From contig NZ_FPBO01000026.1 of the NCBI RefSeq assembly GCF_900116645.1, positions 1 through 64,000 on the forward strand: a DNA stretch of 64,000 nt. The letters are read 5' to 3'. The notes beneath the pieces are model-generated. The model was not told the DNA's origin. It searched no databases and saw nothing but the letters and a program-made list of their open reading frames with translations. This DNA is from Pseudoduganella namucuonensis. GTDB taxonomy: Bacteria > Pseudomonadota > Gammaproteobacteria > Burkholderiales > Burkholderiaceae_D. The position numbers were made by a program, and so were the translations under genes. Shown in pieces: positions 44,937 to 56,352 of the stretch (position 1 is the first letter of the stretch; each line of letters begins with the position of its first letter).

Positions 44937-47152
44937 CCCGAAAAGTTACCCCCGCCACATCGGTGTCAGGCGCGACATTCGGACACGAGCCCGGCCGTGG
45001 CGCGCCGCGCGCCTCGCCGGCGGGATCCGCCGGCGCCTGGCGGCGGCCGGGGAGCGCGCGGCTGGTCGCAGCCACGATGCTGCTGGCCTGCGCGGCCGCG
45101 GCGGAGTCCGCCGCGGCATACGCCGCCGTGCCCTCCTACGAGCAGGTGCGCGCCGCCCACCGCGCCTCCGATTCCATGCTGCTGGACCGCCACGGCGCCC
45201 CCATCCAGTCCCTGCGCATCGACATGGCCGCGCGCCGCCTGTCCTGGGTGCGGCTGGACGACATCTCGCCCAGCCTGGGCGCCGCCGTCATGCAGGCCGA
45301 GGACCAGCGCTTCCTTCAGCACGACGGGGTCGACCTCGCCGCGCTCGGCCAGGCCGCCTGGGACAACCTGTTCCGCCGCCGCCCGCGCGGCGCCTCCACC
45401 CTCACCATGCAACTGGCCGCCCGGCTGGACCCCGCGCTCAGGCCCGGCTCCACCGGCCGCGACTGGTCGCAAAAATGGGACCAGATCAAGGCCGCGAAAG
45501 AATTGGACGAGGCCTGGACCAAGCCGCAGATCCTCGAAGCCTACCTGAACCTCGTCACCTTCCGCGGCGAGCTGCAAGGCGTGGGCGCCGCCGCGCGCAC
45601 CTTGTTCGGCAAGGCGCCGTCCGGCCTGAACCTGGCCGAGTCGGCCATCCTGGCCAGCCTGCTGCGCGCCCCCGGCGCCGCGCCCGGGCTGGTGGCGCGC
45701 CGCGCCTGCGCGCTGGCCAGGGAGCTGCGCGCGCCCTGCGACCGCATCGACCAGCTGGCCGACAACGCCTTCGCCCGCTCCGCCGCCATGCAGGCGCTGG
45801 CGCCCGCGCCGCACGCCGCGCAACAGCTGCTGAAGTCCCCGGCCAAGGAGGTCCGCAGCACGCTGGACGCCGCCCTGCAGCGCCACGCCCAGGCCGCGCT
45901 GCGCCAGCAGATCATGGCGCTGCGCGCGCGCAATGTGCAGGACGGGGCGGTGGTGGTGCTGGACAACGCCAGCGGCGACATCCTCGCCTACGTCGGCAAC
46001 GCCGGCGGCACCGAGGTCGACGGCGTGGCCGCGCCGCGCCAGGCCGGCTCCACGCTCAAGCCCTTCCTGTACGCGCTGGCGCTGGAACGCGGACAGCTCA
46101 CCGCCGCCTCGCTGCTGGACGACACGGCGGTAGACATCCCGACCGCCTCCGGCCTGTACATCCCGCAAAACTACGACCGCGAATTCAAGGGCTACGTCAG
46201 CACCCGCACCAGCCTGGCCAGCTCCCTCAACGTGCCCGCCGTGCGGACCTTGCAAATGGTGGGCCTGGAGCGCTTCCACGAGCGCCTGCGCCGGCTGGGC
46301 ATGGAGAGCCTGACCGAACCGGCCGACTTCTACGGCTATTCGATCGCGCTCGGCTCGGCCGACGTCACGCTGCTGGAACTGGCCAACGCCTACCGCGCGC
46401 TGGCCAACGGCGGCATGATGGGCGCGGTGACGCTGCGGCCGCGCGCGCCGGAGGATAAGCGGCGTGTGATGGACGCGCGCGCCGCCTTCATCGTGGGCGA
46501 CATCCTGGCCGACCGCGCCGCGCGCGCCCCGACCTTCGGCCTGAAGAACGAACTGGCCGCCACCTTTTGGGCCGCCGTGAAAACCGGCACCAGCAAGGAC
46601 ATGCGCGACAACTGGTGCATGGGTTACAGCGACCGCTACACGGTGGGCGTCTGGGTCGGCAATTTCGATGGCGGGGCGATGTGGGACGTGTCCGGCGTGA
46701 CCGGCGCGGCCCCGGTCTGGCGCGAGGTCATGGACTATCTGCACCGGGACCGGCCCGGCCGGGCGCCCGCCGCGCCGGCGGGCGTGGTGAAGCGGGAGGT
46801 GACGTGGCAGCCGGCGGTCGAGCCGCCGCGCGCGGAATGGTTCATCGCCGGCACCGAGAGCGACCGGATCGAGCTGGTGGACGACGGCCGCCGCGCGCCC
46901 AGGATACTGTACCCGGCCGACGCCACCATCATCGCCATCGATCCCGACATCCCGGACGCGCGGCAGCGCGTGTTCTTCCAGGCGCAGGCGGGACACGGAT
47001 TGCGCTGGCGGCTGGACGGCGAGGATATCGGCCCGGCCGCCGAGCGCCATGGCTGGCGGCCGTCGCCGGGCGCGCACGAGCTGGCGCTGGTGGACGCGGA
47101 CGCGCGGCCGTTGGCCGTCGCGCGCTTCCAGGTGCGCGGTGGCGCGCCATGA
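44933..47152 (+). CDS. pbpC: Penicillin-binding protein 1C
   Basis: A 739-aa bifunctional peptidoglycan synthase. The N-terminus has a basic leader and one membrane anchor (about 40-63). The glycosyltransferase domain (about 75-260) has the catalytic EDQRFLQHDGVD and RGASTLTMQLA. The transpeptidase domain has S373-T-L-K (nucleophile), S431-L-N433 and K550-T-G. A C-terminal PBP1C domain (about 645-739) follows. The ATG overlaps the alpha-2-macroglobulin stop by four bases, so the two are translationally coupled. That pairing is known from E. coli (yfhM-pbpC) and suggests defence or repair of a breached envelope. Confidence 0.95.
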   Translation: MTRKVTPATSVSGATFGHEPGRGAPRASPAGSAGAWRRPGSARLVAATMLLACAAAAESAAAYAAVPSYEQVRAAHRASDSMLLDRHGAPIQSLRIDMAARRLSWVRLDDISPSLGAAVMQAEDQRFLQHDGVDLAALGQAAWDNLFRRRPRGASTLTMQLAARLDPALRPGSTGRDWSQKWDQIKAAKELDEAWTKPQILEAYLNLVTFRGELQGVGAAARTLFGKAPSGLNLAESAILASLLRAPGAAPGLVARRACALARELRAPCDRIDQLADNAFARSAAMQALAPAPHAAQQLLKSPAKEVRSTLDAALQRHAQAALRQQIMALRARNVQDGAVVVLDNASGDILAYVGNAGGTEVDGVAAPRQAGSTLKPFLYALALERGQLTAASLLDDTAVDIPTASGLYIPQNYDREFKGYVSTRTSLASSLNVPAVRTLQMVGLERFHERLRRLGMESLTEPADFYGYSIALGSADVTLLELANAYRALANGGMMGAVTLRPRAPEDKRRVMDARAAFIVGDILADRAARAPTFGLKNELAATFWAAVKTGTSKDMRDNWCMGYSDRYTVGVWVGNFDGGAMWDVSGVTGAAPVWREVMDYLHRDRPGRAPAAPAGVVKREVTWQPAVEPPRAEWFIAGTESDRIELVDDGRRAPRILYPADATIIAIDPDIPDARQRVFFQAQAGHGLRWRLDGEDIGPAAERHGWRPSPGAHELALVDADARPLAVARFQVRGGAP

Positions 47153-47179
47153 AAAAAGCCGGCGAAAGCCGGCTTTTTT
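47152..47179. terminator. Bidirectional intrinsic terminator between pbpC and the BI-1 gene
   Basis: AAAAAAGCCGGC-GAAA-GCCGGCTTTTTT is a 6-bp GC stem with a GAAA tetraloop flanked by A and T runs, so it works for both converging genes. The A-run begins at the last base of the pbpC stop. Confidence 0.93.
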
Positions 47180-47199
47180 GCTTGGAGCGGGGCGGCGCG

Positions 47200-47880
47200 T
47201 CAGTCGCGGTCGCCGCCCAGGCCCAGCAGCGACAGCAGCGCGCTGAAGATGTTGTACACGTTCAGGTACAGGGCCAGCGTGGCGCTGATGTAGTTGGTTT
47301 CGCCGCCGTTCACGATCTGCTGCACGTCATACAGGATGTAGGCGGAGAAGATGGCGATCACCAGCACCGAGATCGCGATGTGCAGCGCCGGCATCTGGAA
47401 GTAGATGTTGGCCAGGCTGGCCAGCAGCACCACGATCACGCCCGCGAACAGCCATTTGCCCATCGCCGAGAAGTCGCGCTTGGACACGGTGGCCACGCTG
47501 GCCAGCGTCGCGAACACGGCCGCCGTGCCGCCGAAGGCCATCATGATCAGCGAGCCGCCGTTGGAGAATCCCAGGGTGCGCGTCAGCAGCGGCGTCAGCA
47601 TCAGGCCCATGAAGAAGGTGAAGCCCAGCAGCAGGCCCACGCCCACGCCGCTGTTCTTGTTCTTTTCGATACCCCAGATGAAGCCCCAGGCCACCGCCAG
47701 GAACAGGAAGAAACCGATGAAGCCGCGGGGGATCGGCACGCCGAACGCGACGCCGGCGGCCGCGCCCAGCACGGTCGGGATCATCGAAATCGCCAGCAAC
47801 CAGTAGGTGTTGCGCAGCACGTTGTGGCGCACCACCTGACGGCTGCCCGCCAGGTCGTAGGTCTTCTGCATGTTAACCAT
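47200..47880 (-). CDS. Bax inhibitor-1/YccA family membrane protein
   Basis: A 226-aa polytopic inner-membrane protein with about seven hydrophobic segments and the family pattern YILYDVQQIVNGGETNYISATLALYLNVYNIFSALL near the C-terminus (with the conserved Asp pair region). Homologues act as ion channels or as YccA-type modulators of FtsH proteolysis. A perfect GGAGG stands seven bases before the ATG. Note that the FtsH modulators hflK and hflC are also in this window, about 12 kb away. Confidence 0.93.
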   Translation of the reverse strand: MVNMQKTYDLAGSRQVVRHNVLRNTYWLLAISMIPTVLGAAAGVAFGVPIPRGFIGFFLFLAVAWGFIWGIEKNKNSGVGVGLLLGFTFFMGLMLTPLLTRTLGFSNGGSLIMMAFGGTAAVFATLASVATVSKRDFSAMGKWLFAGVIVVLLASLANIYFQMPALHIAISVLVIAIFSAYILYDVQQIVNGGETNYISATLALYLNVYNIFSALLSLLGLGGDRD

Positions 47881-48066
47881 AAAGCCTCCAAATAAGTGAA
47901 TTGCGGATTACCGCTTGTTAAAAGCATAGCATGTCCTGGCGGCAGGGGGAGAAAAACGGCTTAAAGGGGGCTTAAACGGGCCTGCGGAGGGCTGGAAACG
48001 GGGCGAAAACCGGACCGGGAAGCGTGCCCGGCCACGGAATATCCGGTCGCGCGGGGTGTTCTATGG

Positions 48067-48090
48067 TAAAATCAAGGGTTGATTGAATCA
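48067..48090 (+). promoter_or_regulatory. Candidate ndk promoter element and small palindrome
   Basis: A -10-like TAAAAT at 48067-48072 in an AT-rich stretch, followed by the palindrome TGATTGAATCA at 48080-48090. No clear -35 box is seen. The leader to the ndk ATG would be about 50 bases and contains GGAG. Confidence 0.3.
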
Positions 48091-48131
48091 TCAATTTTGT
48101 TTTAAACCTTTCTTTTTATTGGAGTTTTTCA

Positions 48132-48557
48132 ATGGCAATCGAACGCACCCTGTCGATCATCAAACCAGACGCAGTCGCTAAAAACGTTATCGGCCAAATC
48201 TACAGCCGCTTCGAAGGCGCTGGCCTGAAGGTCATCGCCGCGCGCATGGTGCAACTGTCCCGTGCGGAAGCCGAAGGCTTCTACGCCGTTCACGCCGCCC
48301 GTCCATTCTTCAAGGATCTGGTCGACTTCATGATCTCCGGTCCCGTGATGATCCAGGTTCTGGAAGGCGAAGGCGCCATCCTGAAAAACCGCGACCTGAT
48401 GGGCGCGACCGATCCTAAGAAAGCGGAAAAAGGCACCATTCGCGCCGACTTCGCCGACTCGATCGACGCGAACGCCGTGCACGGTTCGGACGCCGCCGAA
48501 ACCGCCGCTGTGGAAATCGCCTACTACTTCCCAGCACTGAACGTGTACTCCCGTTAA
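48132..48557 (+). CDS. ndk: Nucleoside diphosphate kinase
   Basis: A 141-aa enzyme that equalises nucleoside triphosphate pools by phosphotransfer from ATP. The phosphorylated His is H117 in [12 protein letters not shown], and K11 in IIKPDAV is also conserved. Length is normal. GGAG precedes the ATG. It heads the conserved ndk-rlmN-pilF-rodZ-ispG-hisS run and is followed by a hairpin with a T-run. Confidence 0.98.
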   Translation: MAIERTLSIIKPDAVAKNVIGQIYSRFEGAGLKVIAARMVQLSRAEAEGFYAVHAARPFFKDLVDFMISGPVMIQVLEGEGAILKNRDLMGATDPKKAEKGTIRADFADSIDANAVHGSDAAETAAVEIAYYFPALNVYSR

Positions 48558-48599
48558 TCTTCGGATCAACGCGGCACACTGTATGACGTAGTACCTGTG

Positions 48600-48631
48600 G
48601 CCCCGGCGTCGTCCGGGGCGCAGTCTTTTTT
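48600..48631 (+). terminator. Probable terminator after ndk
   Basis: Stem GCCCCGG / CCGGGGC with a 6-base loop, then six bases, then TTTTTT. The T-run is slightly displaced, so termination may be partial, allowing read-through into rlmN 20 bases later. Confidence 0.6.
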
Positions 48632-48651
48632 GAAATGATTCGAGCAAGATT

Positions 48652-49823
<1,172 letters not shown>

Positions 49824-49824
<1 letters not shown>

Positions 49825-50672
49825 TGCCCGTGACAGTCCGCCGCAGCCTGCGCCGCCTGGCCGCCTTCGGGGCGGCCTGCGCCGGCGCGGCCGGCGTGCT
49901 GGCCGGACTGTTGGCCGGCTGCGCCTCCGGCACGGCCGAGCCGGGCAACAGCGGCAGGGCGGAGCTGGCCACGGCGTCGGACCAGACGGCGGCGCAAAAG
50001 CGCGCCGAGATCCGGCTGCAGCTGGCCATCGGCTATTACCAGCAGGGCCAGTTGCCGGTCGCGCTGGACGAGGTGAAGAAGGCCATCGCCGCCGATCCGG
50101 ACAACGCCGACGGCTACGGCGTGCGGGCCCTGATCTACATGGGCATGGGCGAGCGCGAACTGGCCGAGGACAACTTCGTGCGCGCCATGAAACTGGCGCC
50201 GCGCAATCCGGAGATCAGCAACAACTACGGTTCCTTCCTGTGCAGCACCGGCCGGGTGGCCGAGTCGTTCAAGCATTTCGACGCTGCGCTGGCGAACACC
50301 AGCTACCAGTCGCCCGCCAACGCGTACAACAACGCGGGCGGTTGCGCCATGAAGCAAAAGGATTACGACACGGCCGAGAAGTATTTACTGCCGGCCTTGA
50401 AGACGGCGCCGGACGTGCCGGCGACCAACGCCAATCTGGCGCGGATCTACTACGAGCGGCGCGATTATGCACGCGCCGGTTTTTTCATTACCCGGCTGAG
50501 CAAAGTCGCCAAAGCCGACAGCCTCGCGGCTGACGTGCTGTGGCTTGCAATAAGGGTGCAGCATAAACTGGGCGACAAGGGCGCGGAATCGGGCTGGGCG
50601 ACGCAATTGCGGCGCCACCATTCCGCCTCGCCGGAATATGCTGCCTATCAACGTGGGGCGTTTGATGAGTGA
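49824..50672 (+). CDS. pilF: Type IV pilus biogenesis lipoprotein PilF/PilW
   Basis: A 282-aa outer-membrane lipoprotein pilotin that helps the secretin PilQ assemble. The lipobox is LLAGC (C33), after a basic leader. TPRs run from about 65 to 260 (QLAIGYYQQGQLPVALDEVKKAI and similar units). It sits between rlmN and rodZ as in Neisseria, Pseudomonas and many betaproteobacteria. Overlaps of one base with rlmN and eight with rodZ indicate translational coupling. Confidence 0.93.
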
Positions 50673-51684
50673 CACAGGTACACCTATGAATTCTGAGTGG
50701 GCGCAGCAGCCTGAAAAACAGTCCGGCCCGGGCGCGCCCGGCGCGCAGCTGGCGGCCCAGCGCGAGGCGATGGGGCTGACCGTGGACCAGATCGCCGACC
50801 AGCTGAAGCTGGCGCCGCGCCAGGTGGCGGCGCTGGAGGCGGGCGACTACGCGTCGCTGCCCAACATGGCCGTCACGCGCGGTTTCGTGCGCGCCTACGC
50901 CAAGGTGGTGAAGCTGGACGCGGCACCGCTGGTGGCGATGATCGAGGTCAATCCCATCGCCGGCCACGAGCATCCGCCCGCGCGCCGCGAACGGATTTCC
51001 GCGACCTTCTCCGAGTCGCGCTTCCCGCAATTGACCGAGCGCTCGTCCAAGCCCACCGGCTGGATCATGGGCGCGGCGGTGGCCGCCGTGGTGGCGGCCG
51101 CGTTCGCCGCCTGGCATCTGGATTTGTTCCCGAACATCAAGCCGGGCCAAGCCACCGCCCCCGCCGCGCCCGCCGTGGCGACGGTGCCGGTGGACCCGGC
51201 CGCCGCGGGCGCCGCGTCCGCGCCGCTGCAGTCGCCCAACGTGCCGCTGATCTCGGTGCCGCCGCCGGCCGACGCCTCCGGCGCGCCCGCCGGCGCCGGC
51301 ACGCCGGTCGCCGGTGTGGGCGCGCCAGCCGCGGGCGCCGCGCCCGGCACGGTTCCGGCCGCGCCGGCGAACGCCGTCCCCGCCGCGCCGGCGGTGGCCG
51401 CGCCGGCCCAGGCCGCGCCGGCCGCCGCGCAGCCCGCGCCGGCAGCCGCCGCCACGCTGGTGCTGAAGGTGAGCGAGGATTCGTGGGTGGAAATCAAGCG
51501 TCCCGGCAAGCCGGCGCTGATCTCGCGCCTGGTCAAGGCCGGCAGCACGGAGACCTTCGAGATCACCGACCCGGCCCTGCTGGTCGTCGGCAAGCCCACC
51601 GGCGTGCAGGCGACGCTGCGCGGCGCGCCGCTGCCGCTGCCGCCGGTGGCGGGCGGTACAATCTCGCGCGTGAACATCCAGTAA
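50665..51684 (+). CDS. rodZ: RodZ-like cytoskeletal membrane protein
   Basis: A 339-aa single-pass inner-membrane protein that links MreB to the cell-wall elongation machinery. The N-terminal Xre-type HTH domain (about 26-92: LAAQREAMGLTVDQIADQLKLAPRQVAALE region) is cytoplasmic. A membrane segment is at about 131-151, followed by a long Ala/Pro-rich periplasmic linker (about 160-255) and a C-terminal DUF4115 domain (about 258-335, SEDSWVEIKRPGKPALISRLV region). The start is ATG 50665, overlapping pilF; ATG 50686 is an alternative. Confidence 0.9.
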   Translation: MSDTGTPMNSEWAQQPEKQSGPGAPGAQLAAQREAMGLTVDQIADQLKLAPRQVAALEAGDYASLPNMAVTRGFVRAYAKVVKLDAAPLVAMIEVNPIAGHEHPPARRERISATFSESRFPQLTERSSKPTGWIMGAAVAAVVAAAFAAWHLDLFPNIKPGQATAPAAPAVATVPVDPAAAGAASAPLQSPNVPLISVPPPADASGAPAGAGTPVAGVGAPAAGAAPGTVPAAPANAVPAAPAVAAPAQAAPAAAQPAPAAAATLVLKVSEDSWVEIKRPGKPALISRLVKAGSTETFEITDPALLVVGKPTGVQATLRGAPLPLPPVAGGTISRVNIQ

Positions 51685-51729
51685 GCATCCGATCAGCAGC
51701 CCATCACCAGTTAGATAGCAACAGCAGCC

Positions 51730-52989
51730 ATGACTTCGAACACCGCGATTCCATCCGGCCCGCTGGGCCGCCACGGCACGCGCCGCGTGCTGATCGCCCA
51801 CGGCGACCGTAAAATCTGGGTTGGCGGCGACGCGCCCATCGTGGTGCAGTCGATGACCAACACCGACACCGCCGACGCGGTCGGCACGGCGATCCAGATC
51901 AAGGAGCTGGCGCGCGCCGGTTCCGAACTGGTGCGCCTGACGGTGGACCGTCCGGAGGCCGCCGCCGCCGTGCCCTACATCCGCGACCAGCTGGACAAGA
52001 TGGGCGTGGACGTGCCGCTGGTGGGCGATTTCCATTACAACGGCCACACGCTGCTGACCGACTATCCGGACTGCGCCGCCGCGCTGTCCAAGTACCGCAT
52101 CAACCCGGGCAACGTGGGCAAGGGCGCCAAGCGCGACACCCAGTTCGCCCAGATGATCGAAGTGGCGATGCGGCACGACAAGCCGGTGCGCATCGGCGTC
52201 AACTGGGGCAGCCTGGACCAGGCGCTGCTGGCGCGCATCATGGACGAGAACGCGGCGCGCGCGCAGCCCTGGAGCGCGCAGGCGGTGATGTACGAGGCGC
52301 TGATCACGTCGGCCATCGAGAACGCCGTGCGCGCCGAGGAGCTGGGCATGGGGCGCGACAAGATCATCCTGTCGTGCAAGGTGTCGGGCGTGCAGGACCT
52401 GGTGGCCGTGTACCGCGAGCTGGCCAGGCGCTGCGACTATCCGCTGCACCTGGGCCTGACCGAGGCCGGCATGGGCAGCAAGGGCATCGTGGCCTCGACG
52501 GCGGCGCTGTCGGTGCTGCTGCAGGAGGGCATCGGCGACACCATCCGCATCTCGCTGACGCCGGAACCGGGCGGCGACCGCACCAAGGAAGTCGTGGTCG
52601 GCCAGGAGATCCTGCAGACCATGGGCCTGCGCAAGTTCACGCCGATGGTGATCGCGTGCCCGGGCTGCGGCCGCACCACGTCGACCACCTTCCAGGAGCT
52701 GGCGGACGACATCCAGACCTATCTGCGCGATTCCATGCCGGAGTGGAAGCAGTCCTACCCGGGCGTGGAGGCGATGAACGTGGCGGTGATGGGCTGCATC
52801 GTCAACGGCCCGGGTGAATCGAAGCACGCCAACATCGGCATCAGCCTGCCGGGCACCGGCGAATCGCCGGCCGCGCCGGTGTTCGTCGACGGCCAGAAAT
52901 TCGCCACCCTGCGCGGCGACCGCATTGTCGAGGAGTTCCAGGCCATCGTCCTGGATTACGTTAAGAAGAATTACGGTAAAGCGAATTAA
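51730..52989 (+). CDS. ispG: 4-hydroxy-3-methylbut-2-enyl diphosphate synthase
   Basis: A 419-aa iron-sulfur enzyme of the methylerythritol phosphate isoprenoid pathway. It converts methylerythritol cyclodiphosphate to HMBPP. The cluster cysteines are in [10 protein letters not shown] and [17 protein letters not shown]. Length and N-terminal pattern fit the bacterial type. It is in the run rodZ-ispG-hisS, which is widely conserved. Confidence 0.97.
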   Translation: MTSNTAIPSGPLGRHGTRRVLIAHGDRKIWVGGDAPIVVQSMTNTDTADAVGTAIQIKELARAGSELVRLTVDRPEAAAAVPYIRDQLDKMGVDVPLVGDFHYNGHTLLTDYPDCAAALSKYRINPGNVGKGAKRDTQFAQMIEVAMRHDKPVRIGVNWGSLDQALLARIMDENAARAQPWSAQAVMYEALITSAIENAVRAEELGMGRDKIILSCKVSGVQDLVAVYRELARRCDYPLHLGLTEAGMGSKGIVASTAALSVLLQEGIGDTIRISLTPEPGGDRTKEVVVGQEILQTMGLRKFTPMVIACPGCGRTTSTTFQELADDIQTYLRDSMPEWKQSYPGVEAMNVAVMGCIVNGPGESKHANIGISLPGTGESPAAPVFVDGQKFATLRGDRIVEEFQAIVLDYVKKNYGKAN

Positions 52990-52997
52990 GCCAAACT

Positions 52998-54347
52998 ATG
53001 TCTGAAAATAAGAAAATTACTGGTGTTAAGGGAATGAACGACCTGCTGCCGCAGGACGCCCACCTGTGGGAACTGTTCGAGAACACCGCGCAATCGGTCG
53101 TGCAAGCCTATGGCTTCCAGCAGATCCGCACCCCCATCGTGGAGGAGACCCGCCTGTTCGCGCGCGCCATCGGCGCCGTGACCGACATCGTCGAGAAGGA
53201 AATGTATTCCTTCACCGATTCGATGAACGGCGACCAGCTGACGTTGCGCCCCGAGGGCACGGCCGGCGTGGTGCGCTCGGTGATCGAGCACAATCTGGTC
53301 TATGAAGGTCCGAAGCGCCTGTGGTACAAGGGTCAGATGTTCCGCCACGAGCGTCCGCAGCGCGGCCGCTACCGCCAGTTCCACCAGTTCGGCTGCGAGG
53401 CCGTCGGCTTCACCGGTCCGGACGTGGACGCGGAAATGATCATGATGTGCCGCCGCCTGTGGGACGACCTGGGCCTGGACAAGATCCGCCTGGAGCTGAA
53501 CTCCATCGGCGACGCCAGCGAGCGCGCCGCCCACCGCGTGGAGCTGATCAAGTACTTCGAGGCGCACGCCGACCAGCTGGACGCCGAGGCCCAGCGCCGC
53601 CTGCACAGCAACCCGCTGCGCATCCTGGACACCAAGAACCCCGCCATGCAGGAACTGGTGACCAACGCGCCCAAGCTGCTGGACTACCTGGGCGAGGCCT
53701 CGCTGGCGCACTTCAACGGCGTGCAGAAGATCCTGAACCACAACAACATCCCGTTCAAGATCAACCCGCGCCTGGTGCGCGGCCTGGACTACTACAACCG
53801 CACCGTGTTCGAATGGGTGACGGACGAACTGGGCGCGCAGGGCACCGTGTGCGCCGGCGGCCGTTACGACCCGTTGATCGAGACCTTCGGCGGCAAGCCG
53901 ACGCCCGCCGTCGGCTTCGCGATGGGCATCGAGCGCCTGGTCGAGCTGATGAAGACGGCCGGCGAGCCGGCCCCCGGCAACCAGTGCGACGTGTACCTGG
54001 TGCACCAGGGCGAGGCGGCCCAACTGCAAGCCTTCGTGCTGGGCGAGCGCCTGCGCGACGCCGGCCTGGACGTGGTCATGCACTGCGCCGCGCCGACCGG
54101 CGCCGGCAGCTTCAAGTCGCAGATGAAGAAGGCCGACGGCAGCGGCGCGTCGTTCGCCGTCATCATCGGCGAGGACGAGGTGGCGAACCACACGGCCAAC
54201 GTCAAGGCGATGCGCGACGAAGCGGGCGAGAGCCAGCAGTCCACCGTGCCCTTCGACGGCGTGGTGGACTTCATCGTCGACCACATCACCGATGGCGGGG
54301 AAGAGCACCACCACTTCCACGTCCACGACGAGAACTGCAAACACTAA
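52998..54347 (+). CDS. hisS: Histidyl-tRNA synthetase with His-rich tail
   Basis: A 449-aa class II aminoacyl-tRNA synthetase. Motif 2 is around [19 protein letters not shown], the His-specific signature is [15 protein letters not shown], motif 3 is GFAMGIERL, and the C-terminal anticodon-binding domain begins near residue 330. The final residues [15 protein letters not shown] are an extra His/Cys-rich tail beyond the normal end of the enzyme, which may bind metal ions. It is eight bases after ispG. A paralogous regulatory subunit, hisZ, is at 61737. Confidence 0.97.
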   Translation: MSENKKITGVKGMNDLLPQDAHLWELFENTAQSVVQAYGFQQIRTPIVEETRLFARAIGAVTDIVEKEMYSFTDSMNGDQLTLRPEGTAGVVRSVIEHNLVYEGPKRLWYKGQMFRHERPQRGRYRQFHQFGCEAVGFTGPDVDAEMIMMCRRLWDDLGLDKIRLELNSIGDASERAAHRVELIKYFEAHADQLDAEAQRRLHSNPLRILDTKNPAMQELVTNAPKLLDYLGEASLAHFNGVQKILNHNNIPFKINPRLVRGLDYYNRTVFEWVTDELGAQGTVCAGGRYDPLIETFGGKPTPAVGFAMGIERLVELMKTAGEPAPGNQCDVYLVHQGEAAQLQAFVLGERLRDAGLDVVMHCAAPTGAGSFKSQMKKADGSGASFAVIIGEDEVANHTANVKAMRDEAGESQQSTVPFDGVVDFIVDHITDGGEEHHHFHVHDENCKH

Positions 54348-54386
54348 TCACCGACACACCGATCAACCTTAACCACGCGATTACTC

Positions 54387-55046
54387 ATGGCATACGATCT
54401 CGAAGAACAAGAACAACTCGCTTCCCTCAAGGCCTGGTGGGCAAAGTACGGCAACGTGACATCCTGGGTCCTCATCGCGGGCCTGGCGGCGTACTCCGGC
54501 TGGAACGGCTGGAAGTACTATGAGCGCGAGCAGGCCGCCAAGGCCTCGGCGCTGTACGACGAGGTGCAGACCGCGCTGGCGTCCAAGGACGCCGCCAAGA
54601 TCCAGCGCGCCACGGCCGACATGCAAAGCCGCTTCGCCAGCACCGCCTACGCCTCGATGACGGCCTTCGCCGCCGCCAAGCAGGCCTTCGAGGCCAACGA
54701 TCTGAAAACCGCCAAGACCCAGCTGCAATGGGTGGTCGAGCATGGCAACGAGGAGCACAAGGCGCTGGCGCGCATCCGCCTGGCCGGCGTGCTGCTGGAC
54801 GAGAAAGCCTACGACGAGGCGCTGAAGGTGCTGGCCGTCGAGACGCCGGCGCAATTCGCCAGCGCCGTCGCCGACCGCAAGGGCGACGTGCTGGCCGCGC
54901 AGAACAAGCTGGCCGAGGCGCGCGCCGCCTACACCGCCGCGCTGAACGCGAGCGACAAGAAGAACCCGGGCCGCCAGCTGATCCAGATCAAGCTGGAGGC
55001 GATCGGCGGCACCGCGCCGGCCGAGCAGCCCAAGGGCGCCGCTTAA
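54387..55046 (+). CDS. yfgM: YfgM-like ancillary SecYEG translocon protein
   Basis: A 219-aa single-pass inner-membrane protein. A short cytoplasmic N-terminus (DLEEQEQLASLKAWWAKYGN) is followed by one membrane helix (about 24-42) and a periplasmic TPR domain. In E. coli YfgM partners with the chaperone PpiD at the translocon. Position between hisS and bamB is the standard context. It is followed by a GTAGGGCGG repeat. Confidence 0.92.
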   Translation: MAYDLEEQEQLASLKAWWAKYGNVTSWVLIAGLAAYSGWNGWKYYEREQAAKASALYDEVQTALASKDAAKIQRATADMQSRFASTAYASMTAFAAAKQAFEANDLKTAKTQLQWVVEHGNEEHKALARIRLAGVLLDEKAYDEALKVLAVETPAQFASAVADRKGDVLAAQNKLAEARAAYTAALNASDKKNPGRQLIQIKLEAIGGTAPAEQPKGAA

Positions 55047-55067
55047 GGCCATTGGCTTTGGCATAGG

Positions 55068-55147
55068 GTAGGGCGGGGCGGTTCGGCCCGCCGGAGCCGC
55101 CGGGACGCATGCGTGCGGCGGACTAGCCTTCGGCTACTCCGCCCTAC
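55068..55147. repeat. GTAGGGCGG element, copy 3 (diverged)
   Basis: An 80-base element with ends GTAGGGCGGGGCGG and GGCTACTCCGCCCTAC, 22 bases after the yfgM stop. The left unit is more diverged than in copies 1 and 2; the right end matches. It interrupts the otherwise tight yfgM-bamB spacing. Confidence 0.8.
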
Positions 55148-55186
55148 GCTGGGTTCTGGTTCGGGTTAATACACGTAAGGATTTTT

Positions 55187-56344
55187 ATGCGCATCACCGG
55201 AAAAGTATTTGGCGTGAGCCTGCTGGCGCTGGCCGCGGGCTGCAGCTCCCTGAGCTCCCTGAATCCGTTCGCCGCGGAAGAAAAAAACAAGCCCGCCCCG
55301 CTGGTGGAGCTGAAGGGCAGCATCGCCGTCAAGACCGCCTGGAAGTACTCGGTCGGCAAGTCCGGCGCCTATTCGTTCTCGCCCGCGCTGGCCGGCAACA
55401 GCCTGTTCGTGGCCGACGCCGACGGCAACGTGGCGCGCCTGGACGCGGCCACCGGCAAGGAGCAGTGGCGCGTCAAGGCCGGCTCCGACCTGACCGCCGG
55501 CGTGGGCGCCAGCCCCAACGGCCAGCTGGTCGTGGTGGGCGGCGTCAAGGGCAACGTCATCGCCTTCGACGGCAACGGCAAGCAACTGTGGAAGTCGCAG
55601 GCCTCCAGCGAGGTGCTGTCCTCGCCGGTGGCGGCCGACGACGTGGTCATCGTGCGCAGCGTGGACAACCGCGTGACCGCCTACGAGGCCAAAACGGGGG
55701 CCAAGCGCTGGACGGTGCTGCGCACCACGCCGGCCCTGACCCTGCGCAACGCGCCCGGCATGGTCATCGCCGGCGGCAACGTGTACGTGGGCCAGCCCGG
55801 CGGCAAGCTGCTGGCGCTGACCCTGGCGGCCGGCGTGCCGCGCTTCGAGGTGTCGGTGGGCGAGCCCAAGGGCGCCACCGAGCTGGAACGCGTGGCCGAC
55901 GTGGCCGGCACCCCGGCGGTGTTCGACAAGGACGTGTGCGCCGTGACCTACCAGGGCCGGGCGGGCTGCTTCGACCTGGCCACCGGCGCGGCGCGCTGGA
56001 CCAAGCCGACCTCGTCCGACGTGGGCGTGGGCATCGACCAGCGCTTCGTGTTCGTCGCCGACGAGCAGGGCGCGGTGTCCGCCTACAGCCGCGAGGGCGG
56101 CCAGAGCGCGTGGAAGAACGACAAGCTGGCTTACCGCCGCCTGTCCACGCCGGCCTCGTTCGGCCGCGCCGTGGCGGTGGGCGACCTGCAGGGCCATGTG
56201 CACCTGCTGTCGCGCGAAGACGGCGCACTTATAGGTCGGGTCTCCACCGACGGCACGCCGATCGTATCGGTGCCGGTGGTGGCGGGCTCGAATTTGATTT
56301 TCCAAACCCAATCAGGGACTGTGACCGCAATCGCGGTCGAGTAA
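55187..56344 (+). CDS. bamB: Outer-membrane protein assembly factor BamB
   Basis: A 385-aa lipoprotein of the BAM complex that helps insert beta-barrel proteins. The lipobox is LAAGC (C19). The rest is an eight-bladed PQQ-type beta-propeller with blades such as [17 protein letters not shown] and [21 protein letters not shown] precedes the ATG. It is directly followed by der, the usual order. Confidence 0.96.
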   Translation: MRITGKVFGVSLLALAAGCSSLSSLNPFAAEEKNKPAPLVELKGSIAVKTAWKYSVGKSGAYSFSPALAGNSLFVADADGNVARLDAATGKEQWRVKAGSDLTAGVGASPNGQLVVVGGVKGNVIAFDGNGKQLWKSQASSEVLSSPVAADDVVIVRSVDNRVTAYEAKTGAKRWTVLRTTPALTLRNAPGMVIAGGNVYVGQPGGKLLALTLAAGVPRFEVSVGEPKGATELERVADVAGTPAVFDKDVCAVTYQGRAGCFDLATGAARWTKPTSSDVGVGIDQRFVFVADEQGAVSAYSREGGQSAWKNDKLAYRRLSTPASFGRAVAVGDLQGHVHLLSREDGALIGRVSTDGTPIVSVPVVAGSNLIFQTQSGTVTAIAVE

Positions 56345-56352
56345 GAAGAATA

